The translations under genes and the position numbers were made by a program. Positions 51,556 to 58,963 of a stretch of 64,000 nt of DNA are shown in pieces. The stretch comes from Streptomyces sp. A0642 (GTDB lineage Bacteria > Actinomycetota > Actinomycetes > Streptomycetales > Streptomycetaceae): contig NZ_SSBL01000020.1 in the NCBI RefSeq assembly GCF_004795105.1, forward strand, positions 79,942-143,941, in the 5' to 3' direction. Below the pieces are notes generated by a model. That model worked only from the letters and a program-made list of their open reading frames with translations, ran no database searches and had not been told where the DNA came from. Numbering within the stretch: the stretch's first letter is position 1; each line of letters starts with the position of its first letter.

Positions 51556-52920
51556 ATGAACCGAAGATCGTCACTGATCAGCCTGATCGCGGCAGGAGCG
51601 CTCCTCGCCTCGCTCGCCGCCGTCTCACCCGCCCTCGGGGCCGCAGAGGCAGCAGGGGCCGGAGAGGCGGCAGCGGCGGACCACGCGCCGGGAGCCCATG
51701 AGCGCAATGCCCACTGGGTGGCCGCGTGGACGTCGATGCCGCAGCTGACGGAGCCGTCCAACATGCCGCCGGCACCGTTCACCCAGGCCGATTCCGTCCT
51801 GGCGGACACGACACTGCGGCAGACCGTCCACGTCTCGGCGGGCGGTGACCACATCCGGCTGCGGTTCTCCAACGCGTTCGGCGGCGCGGTGCTGCCCCTC
51901 ACCAAGGTGTCCGTGGCCCTGCCGCTGGACGGCCGGGCCGGAACGGGGGCCGTCCGGGAGGGAACCACGCGCCGGGTGACCTTCGGGGGCGCTTCCTCGG
52001 TGACCGTGCCGGCCGGAGCGCAGGCCGTCTCCGACCCCCTCGACTTCCGGGTCGAGCCCGGTACCAACCTGACGGCGACGGTCTACCTGGCCACCGGGCA
52101 GGCGTCCACCGCTCTCACCTCGCATCCCGGTTCCCGTACGACCTCGTACCTCCGGTCCGGGGACCACGTCGAGGACGCGGACCTCCCCGGGGCCACCACC
52201 ACCGACCACTGGTACCTCCTCAGCGGCGTCGAGGTCTGGTCCCGGAGCAGCACCTCGGCGACGGCGGTGCTCGGCGACTCGCTGACCGACGGCCGGGGTT
52301 CCACCACCAATGGGAACGACCGCTGGCCGGACGTGCTCCAGCAGCGGCTGGCTGCCGGTACGGGCCCGGTACGGACCTCGGTCGTCAACCAGGCGGCCGG
52401 CGGCAACCGCCTGCTCAACGACGGCCTGGGCCCGAACGGACTGGCGCGGCTGGACCGGGACGTACTGGCCCAGAGCGGCGTCGACCGGCTGATCGTCTTC
52501 GAGGGCGTCAACGACATCGGGACGGCGGCCGCCACCCCCGCCGCCCAGAAGCGGACGGCGGACGACGTCATCGCGGCGTACGACCAGATCATCACCCGGG
52601 CGCACGCCCTGGGGATCCGGGTGTACGGGGCGACGCTGACGCCCTTCGGCGGCAACACCGGGTATGACGACCCGGACGGGTACCGCGAGGGGAGCCGGCA
52701 GACGGTCAACGCCTGGATCCGCACCAGCGGCCGCTTCGACGACGTGCTCGACTTCGACCGGGCCGCCCGCGACCCGCAGAACCCCCGGGCGCTCCGCGAC
52801 TCTTGGGACGTCGGCGACCATCTCCATCTGAACCCCGCGGGTTACCGTGCCCTGGCCGGCGCCGTCCCCGCACGCCTGTTCCGGCAGACCCCGCTGCCGG
52901 CGGGCTTCGGCTACAACTGA
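51556..52920 (+). CDS. Secreted SGNH/GDSL hydrolase
   Basis: A 454-residue exported esterase. The signal peptide is SSLISLIAAGALLASLAAVSPALG. Around 150 residues of a beta-rich N-terminal region follow (HVSAGGDHIRLRFSNAFGG), as in a group of large actinobacterial SGNH proteins. The catalytic region contains block I AVLGDSLTDGRGS, block II QAAGGNRLL, block III FEGVNDIG and block V DHLHLNPAGY (Asp/His). Substrates could be acetyl groups on plant polysaccharides, fitting the cellulose genes upstream; it lacks a CelR box, so co-regulation is not supported. Start ATG 51556. Confidence 0.93.
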   Translation: MNRRSSLISLIAAGALLASLAAVSPALGAAEAAGAGEAAAADHAPGAHERNAHWVAAWTSMPQLTEPSNMPPAPFTQADSVLADTTLRQTVHVSAGGDHIRLRFSNAFGGAVLPLTKVSVALPLDGRAGTGAVREGTTRRVTFGGASSVTVPAGAQAVSDPLDFRVEPGTNLTATVYLATGQASTALTSHPGSRTTSYLRSGDHVEDADLPGATTTDHWYLLSGVEVWSRSSTSATAVLGDSLTDGRGSTTNGNDRWPDVLQQRLAAGTGPVRTSVVNQAAGGNRLLNDGLGPNGLARLDRDVLAQSGVDRLIVFEGVNDIGTAAATPAAQKRTADDVIAAYDQIITRAHALGIRVYGATLTPFGGNTGYDDPDGYREGSRQTVNAWIRTSGRFDDVLDFDRAARDPQNPRALRDSWDVGDHLHLNPAGYRALAGAVPARLFRQTPLPAGFGYN

Positions 52921-52931
52921 CCGGCGCACGA

Positions 52932-52970
52932 GGGCGGCCCGCACACCCGCGAAGGGTGTGCGGGCCGCCC
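52932..52970 (+). terminator. SGNH hydrolase terminator
   Basis: A perfect 17-base-pair stem (52932-52948 with 52954-52970) has a GCGAA loop, 11 bases after the stop codon. Confidence 0.92.
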
Positions 52971-53068
52971 GTCGTCCGGCTAGGGACCGGCCGATGAGGG
53001 GGCCACAGGCCGGGCCGCCCGTCGTCCCGCTACGGCCCGGTCGACGAGGCGGCCACAGGCCGGGCCGC
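52962..53068. repeat. 50-bp tandem duplication overlapping the terminator arm
   Basis: GGGCCGCCCGTCGTCC begins at 52962 and again at 53012, with a partial third start at 53062. The two 50-base units differ at several positions. The repeat begins inside the 3' arm of the SGNH terminator. Confidence 0.85.
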
Positions 53069-53670
53069 TCCCCCGCATCCGGAGGTGAATCGGCCAGAAT
53101 CGGGGCCGCGGTCACTCGACCCGGTCAACCCCAGGAGTGCACCAACTGCTCATAACTGGGCAGCAGTTCATGGCGAACACACATTTTCGGTCACCAGCAG
53201 CTTCCCTCCTCCCCATACTGGGAGTTCACTGGTCGTGACGAGTGGTGACGCGATCGCCGTGCACGTCAGGCGGTCCGCTGCCCTGGGCCCTGGGCCCTGC
53301 GGGGCCCCGCTTCGACGGCCCGGCCCTGCGGAGGAAAGAGGACAGCGATGACAGCCGCCCCTCCCGTGACGCCTCTTCGGCGGGATCCGGCCGTCCGGCC
53401 CGGCCACGGGGCGGGAGGCGTGCCGCGGGTCGCCCGGTGCGACCGTCCGCCCCGCCGGTCCTGATCCGGTCCTGCGGCGATCGCCGCAGCCGGCCCACTG
53501 CCGGCACCGCCCGTTTCCGACGCCGGTGCGGACGACTGTCCCCGATGACGCGGCTTTGCCGAAGCGCCGATCGACAACCTCGCGTTCACCGTCTGCCGCA
53601 CCGGTCTGTGCGTGCGCGGTCCTGCCGCGCATCCCCCTTCCCTGTACGTATCGTTCAGACGAGGTGCACC
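53069..53670 (+). promoter_or_regulatory. Upstream region of the terpene synthase gene
   Basis: About 600 bases without a supported gene. Perfect inverted repeat AACTGCT (53144-53150) / AGCAGTT (53162-53168) with an 11-base spacer is a candidate operator in a lower-GC stretch (53120-53240). A long open frame in phase with the synthase runs through it but lacks normal codon bias and similarity, so the start at 53671 is preferred. Confidence 0.5.
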
Positions 53671-54681
53671 ATGAAGCAGTTGGCGCTTCCAGAATTCCAC
53701 ATGCCGTTCGAGAGCGCGGGATGTCATCCGGGAGTCGAACAGACCAAGCAAGCCGCCTGGGAGTGGGCGGCGGCCGGCAATCTCGTCCTGTCACCGGTGG
53801 CCCGCAAGAAGATGATCCGGACCCGCCCCGAACTCTGGATATCCCTGATATTCCCCGAGGCGTCGCAGAAACACCTCGACCTCTTCTGTCAGTGGCTGTT
53901 CTGGGCCTTCCTCGTGGACGACGAGTTCGACGACGGCCCGGCCGGCCGCGACCCGCAGCTGTGCGAGGGCGCCATCGCCCGCCTCGTGGACGTGCTCGAC
54001 GGCGCACGGGCGCCGGTCGGCCCCATGGAACACGCCCTGGACGACCTCCTGGCCCGCACCTGCACGGGCAGGCCGGCGCACTGGGTCCGGCAGTTCCGCC
54101 GTGACACGGCGGCCTGGCTGTGGACCTACTACGCGGAGGCGGTCGACCGGGCCGCCGGGCATGTTCCGAGCACCGCCGACTTCGTGAAGCACCGGCGCGA
54201 TTCGGTGGCCATGCAGCCGTTTCTCGACCTGCACGAACTCACGGCGGGAATCGACCTGCCGGAATCGGCCCGGAGCCTTCCCGCCTATATCGCTCTGCGG
54301 AATGCGGTGGCCGACCATTCGGGGCTCTGCAACGACATCTGCTCCTTCGAGAAGGAGGCGGTACTCGGATACGAGCACAACACCGTCCGGCTCATCCAGC
54401 GGGACCGCGGCGGCACACTCCAGGAGGCCGTCGACGAGGCCGGGATTCTGCTGGCCCGCATCGTCGACCGGGTTCAGCGGGCCGAGAAGGAACTGGTCGA
54501 GGAGATCGAGGCGGCAGGCATCGGGGGGCCCGCGCGACGCGCACTGGAAAGGTGCGTGAGGGACTACCGGGGGCTCGTACGGGGGGACTTCGACTACCAC
54601 GCGCGCGCCGAGCGCTACACCCGTCCCGACCTCATGGAGATCGACGAACAGGGTTCCATGTCCCGCAACTTCGCCGCCTGA
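53671..54681 (+). CDS. Class I terpene synthase (probable sesquiterpene cyclase)
   Basis: A 336-residue enzyme of the bacterial terpene cyclase family. The metal-binding motifs are DDEFDD near residues 83-88 and NDICSFEKE (NSE motif) near 221. The C-terminal RY pair (AERYTRPDL) closes the active site. Such enzymes ionise a prenyl diphosphate, commonly farnesyl diphosphate, and cyclise it. I could not match it to geosmin, 2-methylisoborneol, pentalenene or epi-isozizaene synthases; the product is unknown. No prenyltransferase or P450 lies nearby, so it is an orphan. Start ATG 53671 follows GAGG. Confidence 0.93.
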   Translation: MKQLALPEFHMPFESAGCHPGVEQTKQAAWEWAAAGNLVLSPVARKKMIRTRPELWISLIFPEASQKHLDLFCQWLFWAFLVDDEFDDGPAGRDPQLCEGAIARLVDVLDGARAPVGPMEHALDDLLARTCTGRPAHWVRQFRRDTAAWLWTYYAEAVDRAAGHVPSTADFVKHRRDSVAMQPFLDLHELTAGIDLPESARSLPAYIALRNAVADHSGLCNDICSFEKEAVLGYEHNTVRLIQRDRGGTLQEAVDEAGILLARIVDRVQRAEKELVEEIEAAGIGGPARRALERCVRDYRGLVRGDFDYHARAERYTRPDLMEIDEQGSMSRNFAA

Positions 54682-55050
54682 GGGACGGAGGCGGCGGACC
54701 GCCCGTTCAGAATGGCGAGTTCCGGCCATTTGTCGTCGATGCGACACCCGGCTCTCCGGTCGCTCCGCAGCGGCCGGAAAGCCGTGCCGCCCGAACCGGC
54801 CACCCTCCGGCAGCCAGACACCCTCCTCGCGCTCGGGCCGGGGTCAACTGAGCCGGTCCCCCGAGGTCCTCGCGAACGCCGGATGTTCACCCGGAAGAGG
54901 GCATTGGAGAAAGCGCGAACGTTTCTGCGGCGCGACCTGGCGGACCCTCGGGTTAGGTTCACCGACTGTCACCTCACCGACCGTCCCCCCACCGACTGTC
55001 CTGCGGGCCCCGGGTACGTCCTCGGGGCCCGGCGCTGCGGAGAGGCATTC
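54682..55050 (+). promoter_or_regulatory. STAS gene promoter and structured leader
   Basis: About 369 bases without a gene. A possible -10 TAGGTT lies at 54953-54958. Three direct repeats follow at once (see next entry), then a nine-base inverted repeat CGGGCCCCG/CGGGGCCCG (55004-55012 and 55023-55031) just upstream of the GGAGAGG ribosome site. The left part shows nothing recognisable. Confidence 0.5.
54960..55004 (+). repeat. Three 15-bp iterons CACCGAC(T/C)GTC
   Basis: Direct repeats begin at 54960, 54975 and 54990, each CACCGACYGTC plus four variable bases. The exact 15-base period and the place between a putative -10 and the STAS start suggest a binding array or a leader element. Confidence 0.7.
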
Positions 55051-55461
55051 ATGACCGAGACGCCTGCCCCCACGGCAACCGCCGTGCAGGCCCTGCTGCC
55101 CGAGCCGTGCGGCCGGATGTACCGCCGGGACGGCTGCACGGTGGTGGCGCTGCGCGACGAGATCGACATCGCGACCGCCGCGCTCATCGCACCGGCCCTG
55201 GACGGCGCGACCTCGGAGGGCTCGCCCCGGCTGGTGGTCGACCTGACGGACGTGAGCTTCCTCGACTGCTCGGGGCTCACGCTGCTGTGCCGGGCCCGCC
55301 GGCGTGTGCTGGACCGCGAAGGGCGGTTCTGGCTCGTCTGCGCCTGTCCCCGGATCCTGCGCCTGTTGCGGGCCGGCCGACTGCACGATCTGTTCGGCCC
55401 GGTGGCCACCCCGGACGAGGTCTTCCGCGCACCGGAGCTCACCACCCCGGCCGTCCCCTGA
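55051..55461 (+). CDS. STAS-domain anti-sigma factor antagonist
   Basis: A 136-residue single STAS domain. The core reads VVALRDEIDIATAALIAPAL then VVDLTDVSFLDCSGLTLLCRA, where the serine in DCSG is the usual phosphorylation site. Such proteins bind anti-sigma kinases when unphosphorylated, freeing a sigma factor. Possible partners in this window are the RsbW-like ATPase at 58964-59479 and the SpoIIE-type phosphatase at 40981-42252, but no direct evidence links them. Start ATG 55051 follows GGAGAGG. The last codons and stop lie in a 37-base tandem duplication. Confidence 0.93.
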   Translation: MTETPAPTATAVQALLPEPCGRMYRRDGCTVVALRDEIDIATAALIAPALDGATSEGSPRLVVDLTDVSFLDCSGLTLLCRARRRVLDREGRFWLVCACPRILRLLRAGRLHDLFGPVATPDEVFRAPELTTPAVP

Positions 55462-55507
55462 CCACACGCCGGAGCTCACCGCCCCGGCCGTCCCCTGAGC
55501 ACACGCC
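55434..55507. repeat. 37-bp tandem duplication over the STAS stop codon
   Basis: GGAGCTCACCACCCCGGCCG at 55434 recurs at 55471 with two base changes per unit. The first unit contains the gene's last codons and stop; the second is intergenic. Confidence 0.92.
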
Positions 55508-55514
55508 GGAGCGC

Positions 55515-55540
55515 GGCCCCCGGCCCGTCGGCCGGGGGTC
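55515..55540. terminator. Bidirectional terminator between STAS and EF-hand genes
   Basis: An 11-base-pair stem (55515-55525 with 55530-55540, one G-U pair) with a CGTC loop lies between convergent stop codons. Confidence 0.8.
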
Positions 55541-55549
55541 GTGCGGACG

Positions 55550-55759
55550 TCAGTTCTGGGCGGCCCAGAACTCGTCGAACGTGAGGAGCCCGTCCCCGTT
55601 CGCGTCGTGGGAGTTGATCACGGCCTGCGCGACCGTCTCGGTGACGTACGGGTCACCCAGCTGAGCCATGACGCTCTTGTACTCGACCGCCGAGATGAGC
55701 CCGTCGCCGTTCAGGTCGAACCGCTCGAACGCCTTGCGCGCCGATTCGATGTCCGCCAC
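55550..55759 (-). CDS. EF-hand calcium-binding protein
   Basis: A 69-residue protein with two EF-hands. The first loop is DLNGDGLISAVEY and the second DANGDGLLTFDEF, both with all expected Ca2+ ligands. It resembles the small calmodulin-like proteins of Streptomyces (the SCO5464 type, recalled). A Ca2+ buffer or sensor role is likely; no target is known. The start is GTG 55759 with GGGCGGA upstream. It stands alone, convergent with the STAS gene. Confidence 0.95.
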   Translation of the reverse strand: MADIESARKAFERFDLNGDGLISAVEYKSVMAQLGDPYVTETVAQAVINSHDANGDGLLTFDEFWAAQN

Positions 55760-55899
55760 TTTTCCGCCCCTTCGTATGACTGTCTGACGGAGGTCAGATT
55801 AACCGGCGCGACGGATGGCCCCGGCGGCGGCCGGTCGTCGATCATGGTGGGCCGTCCACCGCCCGGTGGCCGGGGCCCGAGCGGGGAGTACACGGCGCG

Positions 55900-56538
55900 A
55901 TGAGCGAGGCACTGGCACGGATCCTGGACGCCGCGGCGCACGGGCGGTTCCCGCCGGCGGACGGGTCCACGACCGTGGTGCGGCAGCCGAACGCACGGGA
56001 TGCCGGAGTGCTGGCGTTCACCGCCCACTCGGTGGTCTTCACCGAGGAGGACCCTCAGTGGGTGCGGGACACGCTCGCCGCCACCCCCGGCGACGCGCTC
56101 GCCGCGACGATGAACCCGCATTTCCTCGGTGCCCTGACGGCCCGGACCGGCCGGCACATGAACACGATCGACCTGCTCACGGTCGCACCCGCGCTGCCGG
56201 GCGTCCCGGACCTGGACCTGCGGGAGATCCGGGACCCGGAGCACCCCCGGGTGGCACGGGCGATGAGGTTCCGCGACGAGGTGCGGGTCTGGGGCGCCGA
56301 GGGCGGTGTGCTGATCCTCGGCCGCGGTGTGGCGGGGCGCTGGGAGACCGCCGTCGAGGTGGCCGAGGAGGCGCGGGGCCGGCGGCTCGGCGAGCGGCTG
56401 GCGCGGGCCGCCCGCCTGCTGGTGCCGGACGCGGTGGTGTGGGCGCAGCAGTCGCCGGGGAACGCCCGCAGTGTGCGGACGTTCCAGGCGGCGGGCTACC
56501 GGCCGGTGGGCTCGGAGGCCCTGCTGGTCGCGGGATGA
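55900..56538 (+). CDS. GNAT-family N-acetyltransferase
   Basis: A 212-residue protein. The C-terminal half has the GNAT acetyl-CoA region (TAVEVAEEARGRRLGERLARAARLL), corresponding to motif A with R/Q-x-x-G-x-G/A relaxed to ARGRRLG, and a final SPGNARSVRTFQAAGYRPVGSEALL typical of the fold. The N-terminal half (VVRQPNARDAGVLAFTAHSVVF) is seen in a Streptomyces subgroup. Substrate unknown. Start ATG 55900. It is convergent with the beta-propeller lipoprotein gene, only 31 bases apart. Confidence 0.85.
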   Translation: MSEALARILDAAAHGRFPPADGSTTVVRQPNARDAGVLAFTAHSVVFTEEDPQWVRDTLAATPGDALAATMNPHFLGALTARTGRHMNTIDLLTVAPALPGVPDLDLREIRDPEHPRVARAMRFRDEVRVWGAEGGVLILGRGVAGRWETAVEVAEEARGRRLGERLARAARLLVPDAVVWAQQSPGNARSVRTFQAAGYRPVGSEALLVAG

Positions 56539-56569
56539 GCCACGGGCCGGTGGGCCCGCGAGGGGCGGC

Positions 56570-57754
56570 TCAGCGGAAGACGCCCGTGTGACCGAGGGAG
56601 TAGCGGCCCGGCTGCGGGTAGACGGCGAGGCCGTGCGGTCCGCTGCCCACCGGGATCCGGGCCAGCTGCTTGCCGGTGGTGGTGTCGATCGCGTACACCT
56701 CGGCGTTGTAGCGCCCCGACAGCCACAGGACCTTGCCGTCGGCCGAGACCCCGCCCATGTCCGGGCTGCCGCCGTTCGGCAGGTGCCACTTCTTCGCCAG
56801 CTTCTTCCGCGCGAAGTCGAACACGGAGACCGAGCCCTCACCGCGGTTGGAGATGTACATCTCCTTGGCATCGCGGCTGACGTAGAGGCCGTGGCAGCCC
56901 TTGCCGGTGGGCAGCAGTTCCGGCGTGGTGAACTTCTTCCCGTCCAGCACCCACACGCCGTTGGCCACCATGTCCGCGATGTAGAAGGTGCTGCCGTCGG
57001 GTGACAGCTTGACGTCCTGCGGCATGGCGCCCTGGAACGGCAGTTTCTGCTGCCCGACGACCTTCATCTTCGCGGTGTCGACCTTGAGGAGTTCGCCGGA
57101 GAACTCGCACGAGACGATGAAGTAGCGCCCGTCCGCGGAGAAGTCGGCGTGGTTGACGCCCGCGCAGCTCACCGGGACGGCCTTGGCCGTCTTCATGGTG
57201 TGCGCGTCACGGAAGACCAGTTCGCGGTCCATGGAGGCCATCACGACGGCGTACTTGCCGTTCGGCGTGAAGTAGAGGTTGTACGGGTCGGAGACGTCGA
57301 CCGTCTTCCCCGCCTTCCCGGTCGCCGGGTCGATGGCGGTGAGGCTGTCACCGACGTCGTTGTTGACCCAGAGCGTCTTCAGGTCCCAGGACGGGACGAC
57401 GTGCTGCGGCTGGCGGCCGACCGGGATCGTCTCGATGACCTTGTACGTGGCGGGGTCGATGACCGACACGGTGTCGGAGTTGGTGTTGGGGACGTACACG
57501 CGGGACGGGAAGTCCTTGACGACCGGCGACAGCTTGCCGGGGGCGTCGGCCGCGTACACGTTCGCGGCGTCGAGCACCGGCGGCATTCCGGCCAGCCCCG
57601 GCGGGGCGGGCGGGGTGACGCGCTTGGCGGGCGGGGCGGCGGCCTCGGTGGCGGCGTCGGACGCGCCGCGGTCCGCCGGCGTGCCGCAACCGGTGAGTAC
57701 GGCGAGCAGGACGCCCCCGAGGAGGGCCGCGGTGCGTGTGGTGGAGGGAGACAT
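56570..57754 (-). CDS. YncE-like beta-propeller lipoprotein
   Basis: A 394-residue exported protein. The lipobox LAVLTGC (Cys 23) gives membrane anchoring, followed by a Pro/Ala linker and a seven-bladed propeller of the YncE/Lactonase type. Repeated blade motifs include VYVPNTNSDTVSVIDPATYKVIETIPVG, LWVNNDVGDSLTAIDPATG and MYISNRGEGSVSVFDFARK. YncE-type proteins may bind DNA or other ligands in the periplasm; no enzymatic residues are evident. The start ATG 57754 overlaps the stop of the NodB-like gene (TGATG), so the two proteins are translationally coupled and probably work together. Confidence 0.9.
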   Translation of the reverse strand: MSPSTTRTAALLGGVLLAVLTGCGTPADRGASDAATEAAAPPAKRVTPPAPPGLAGMPPVLDAANVYAADAPGKLSPVVKDFPSRVYVPNTNSDTVSVIDPATYKVIETIPVGRQPQHVVPSWDLKTLWVNNDVGDSLTAIDPATGKAGKTVDVSDPYNLYFTPNGKYAVVMASMDRELVFRDAHTMKTAKAVPVSCAGVNHADFSADGRYFIVSCEFSGELLKVDTAKMKVVGQQKLPFQGAMPQDVKLSPDGSTFYIADMVANGVWVLDGKKFTTPELLPTGKGCHGLYVSRDAKEMYISNRGEGSVSVFDFARKKLAKKWHLPNGGSPDMGGVSADGKVLWLSGRYNAEVYAIDTTTGKQLARIPVGSGPHGLAVYPQPGRYSLGHTGVFR

Positions 57755-58560
57755 CAGGTCAGCAGCTCCGTGGTCGTCACCGCGCGCAGTTGGCGACGGT
57801 CGAGTTCGGTGAGGAGGAGGGGCAGCGCGGCAAGGGTGTCCGCATAGCCGAAGTGCATGCTCACCACGGACCCGTTGCGGATCTCTCCGGCCACCTTGCG
57901 GGTGACGGCCGCGGCGCCGGGCGAGGTGAAGTCGAGGGAGTCCACGTCGTACGAGAGGACGTGCGGGTATCCCGCCCGGGCGGCGAGCCGCTGGACGAGC
58001 GGGGTGGCGTACCGGGTGCGCGAGGGCCGGAACCAGGTGCCGATGGAGCCGGTGAGCCTGCGCAGCCGCTGGGCGCAGCCGGTGATCTCCGCGTACGCCC
58101 GCGTCTCGTCCATCGAGGAGATGTCGACGTGGTGCTGGGTGTGGTTGCCGAGGTCGTGGCCGCCGTCGAGGATCCTGCGGGCCATCTCGGGGTGCTCGTC
58201 CAGCCAGCTGCCCACGGCGAGGACGGTGACCCTCGCCCCGGCGCGTTCGGCGTGTGCCAGGACGGTGCGGGCGAGGGCGGGATCACCCTGGCCGTGGAAG
58301 GTGAGGGCGACGCGTGCCCGGTCGCGGGGGCCGTGGTCGATCTGCGCGGGCTGCCCGGGGATGCGGTGCGGGGCGGGCGCGGGGGCGTGCGCGCCGGTGG
58401 TGGCGGCCTGCCTCTTCGGTTCCGGGCGGGCGGGGGGCTTCGCCGGCGCCCCGTCGGCGTCCGGGTCCCCGCAGCCGGCGGCGAGAGCGGCCGCGAGGGC
58501 GGCGCCGGCTCCGGCGCGCAGGGTGCTGCGGCGGTGCACCGGTCTGTCGGAGGCGTTCAT
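57754..58560 (-). CDS. NodB-like polysaccharide deacetylase-fold lipoprotein with altered active site
   Basis: A 268-residue lipoprotein. The signal region has RRSTLRAGAG and a lipobox LAAGC. The NodB fold retains motif 2 (GNHTQHHVD, metal His pair) and motif 5 (VVSMHFGY), but motif 1, normally TFDDG, reads TFHGQGD. The catalytic base and metal Asp are thus missing or moved, and motif 3 reads RPSRTRY. I recall similar TFHGQGDP proteins in other Streptomyces, so this may be a conserved variant rather than decay. Activity is uncertain. Start ATG 58560. It leads the two-gene unit with the propeller. Confidence 0.85.
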   Translation of the reverse strand: MNASDRPVHRRSTLRAGAGAALAAALAAGCGDPDADGAPAKPPARPEPKRQAATTGAHAPAPAPHRIPGQPAQIDHGPRDRARVALTFHGQGDPALARTVLAHAERAGARVTVLAVGSWLDEHPEMARRILDGGHDLGNHTQHHVDISSMDETRAYAEITGCAQRLRRLTGSIGTWFRPSRTRYATPLVQRLAARAGYPHVLSYDVDSLDFTSPGAAAVTRKVAGEIRNGSVVSMHFGYADTLAALPLLLTELDRRQLRAVTTTELLT

Positions 58561-58963
58561 GCGCAGAACATTAAGTGCGTTATGTACGGAAATTACCTTC
58601 TGACCCACGATGACCGGGGAAGGTCACACGGATGCGCACCCTCGCTTCTCCGGTGATCAATGAATCACCCCGGGAATCCCCCACGCATGCACCGTTTGCC
58701 AGGCAAGTGACCCAACACACCTGTGATTCATCCAAGAAATACACAGAGAAACACCCGTTTGTCCGCATTGCGGCTTTGGCGGTGGAGTCGTCGGTCTGCC
58801 ATAGTCGGAGACATCGACCCCCTTGACCCGGGCCAGGTCGTCATAAGCGGCCGTGAACACACCCCCCATTTCACGGCCCCCACACAGAAGCCCCCGCAGC
58901 GCCGCACCCCGGCCGACCGGGGGCTTCTGTGCGTCCGCTCCACGGACGGGGGCTCCGGCGGGG
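58561..58963. promoter_or_regulatory. Lower-GC intergenic region with lipoprotein operon promoter
   Basis: About 403 bases, markedly less GC-rich than the genes between 58620 and 58870. It holds the promoter for the deacetylase-like/propeller pair and the terminator of the RsbW-like gene. A 70-residue frame (58657-58869, minus) starts well but loses Streptomyces codon bias, so it was not called. Confidence 0.5.
58883..58931 (-). terminator. Terminator of the RsbW-like gene
   Basis: A perfect 14-base-pair stem (58883-58896 with 58918-58931) with a 21-base loop, about 30 bases past the stop codon. Confidence 0.85.

Noticed and set aside
53242..53670. N-terminal extension of the terpene synthase
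   Set aside because: Open in frame but low-complexity and unlike any synthase; the start at 53671 has a ribosome site and matches family length.
58657..58869. A 70-residue frame starting MGGVFTAAYDDLARVKGVDV on the minus strand
   Set aside because: The beginning looks protein-like, but the second half has poor Streptomyces codon bias and no similarity I can recognise; it lies in a low-GC promoter region. A conserved upstream element is a possible alternative.
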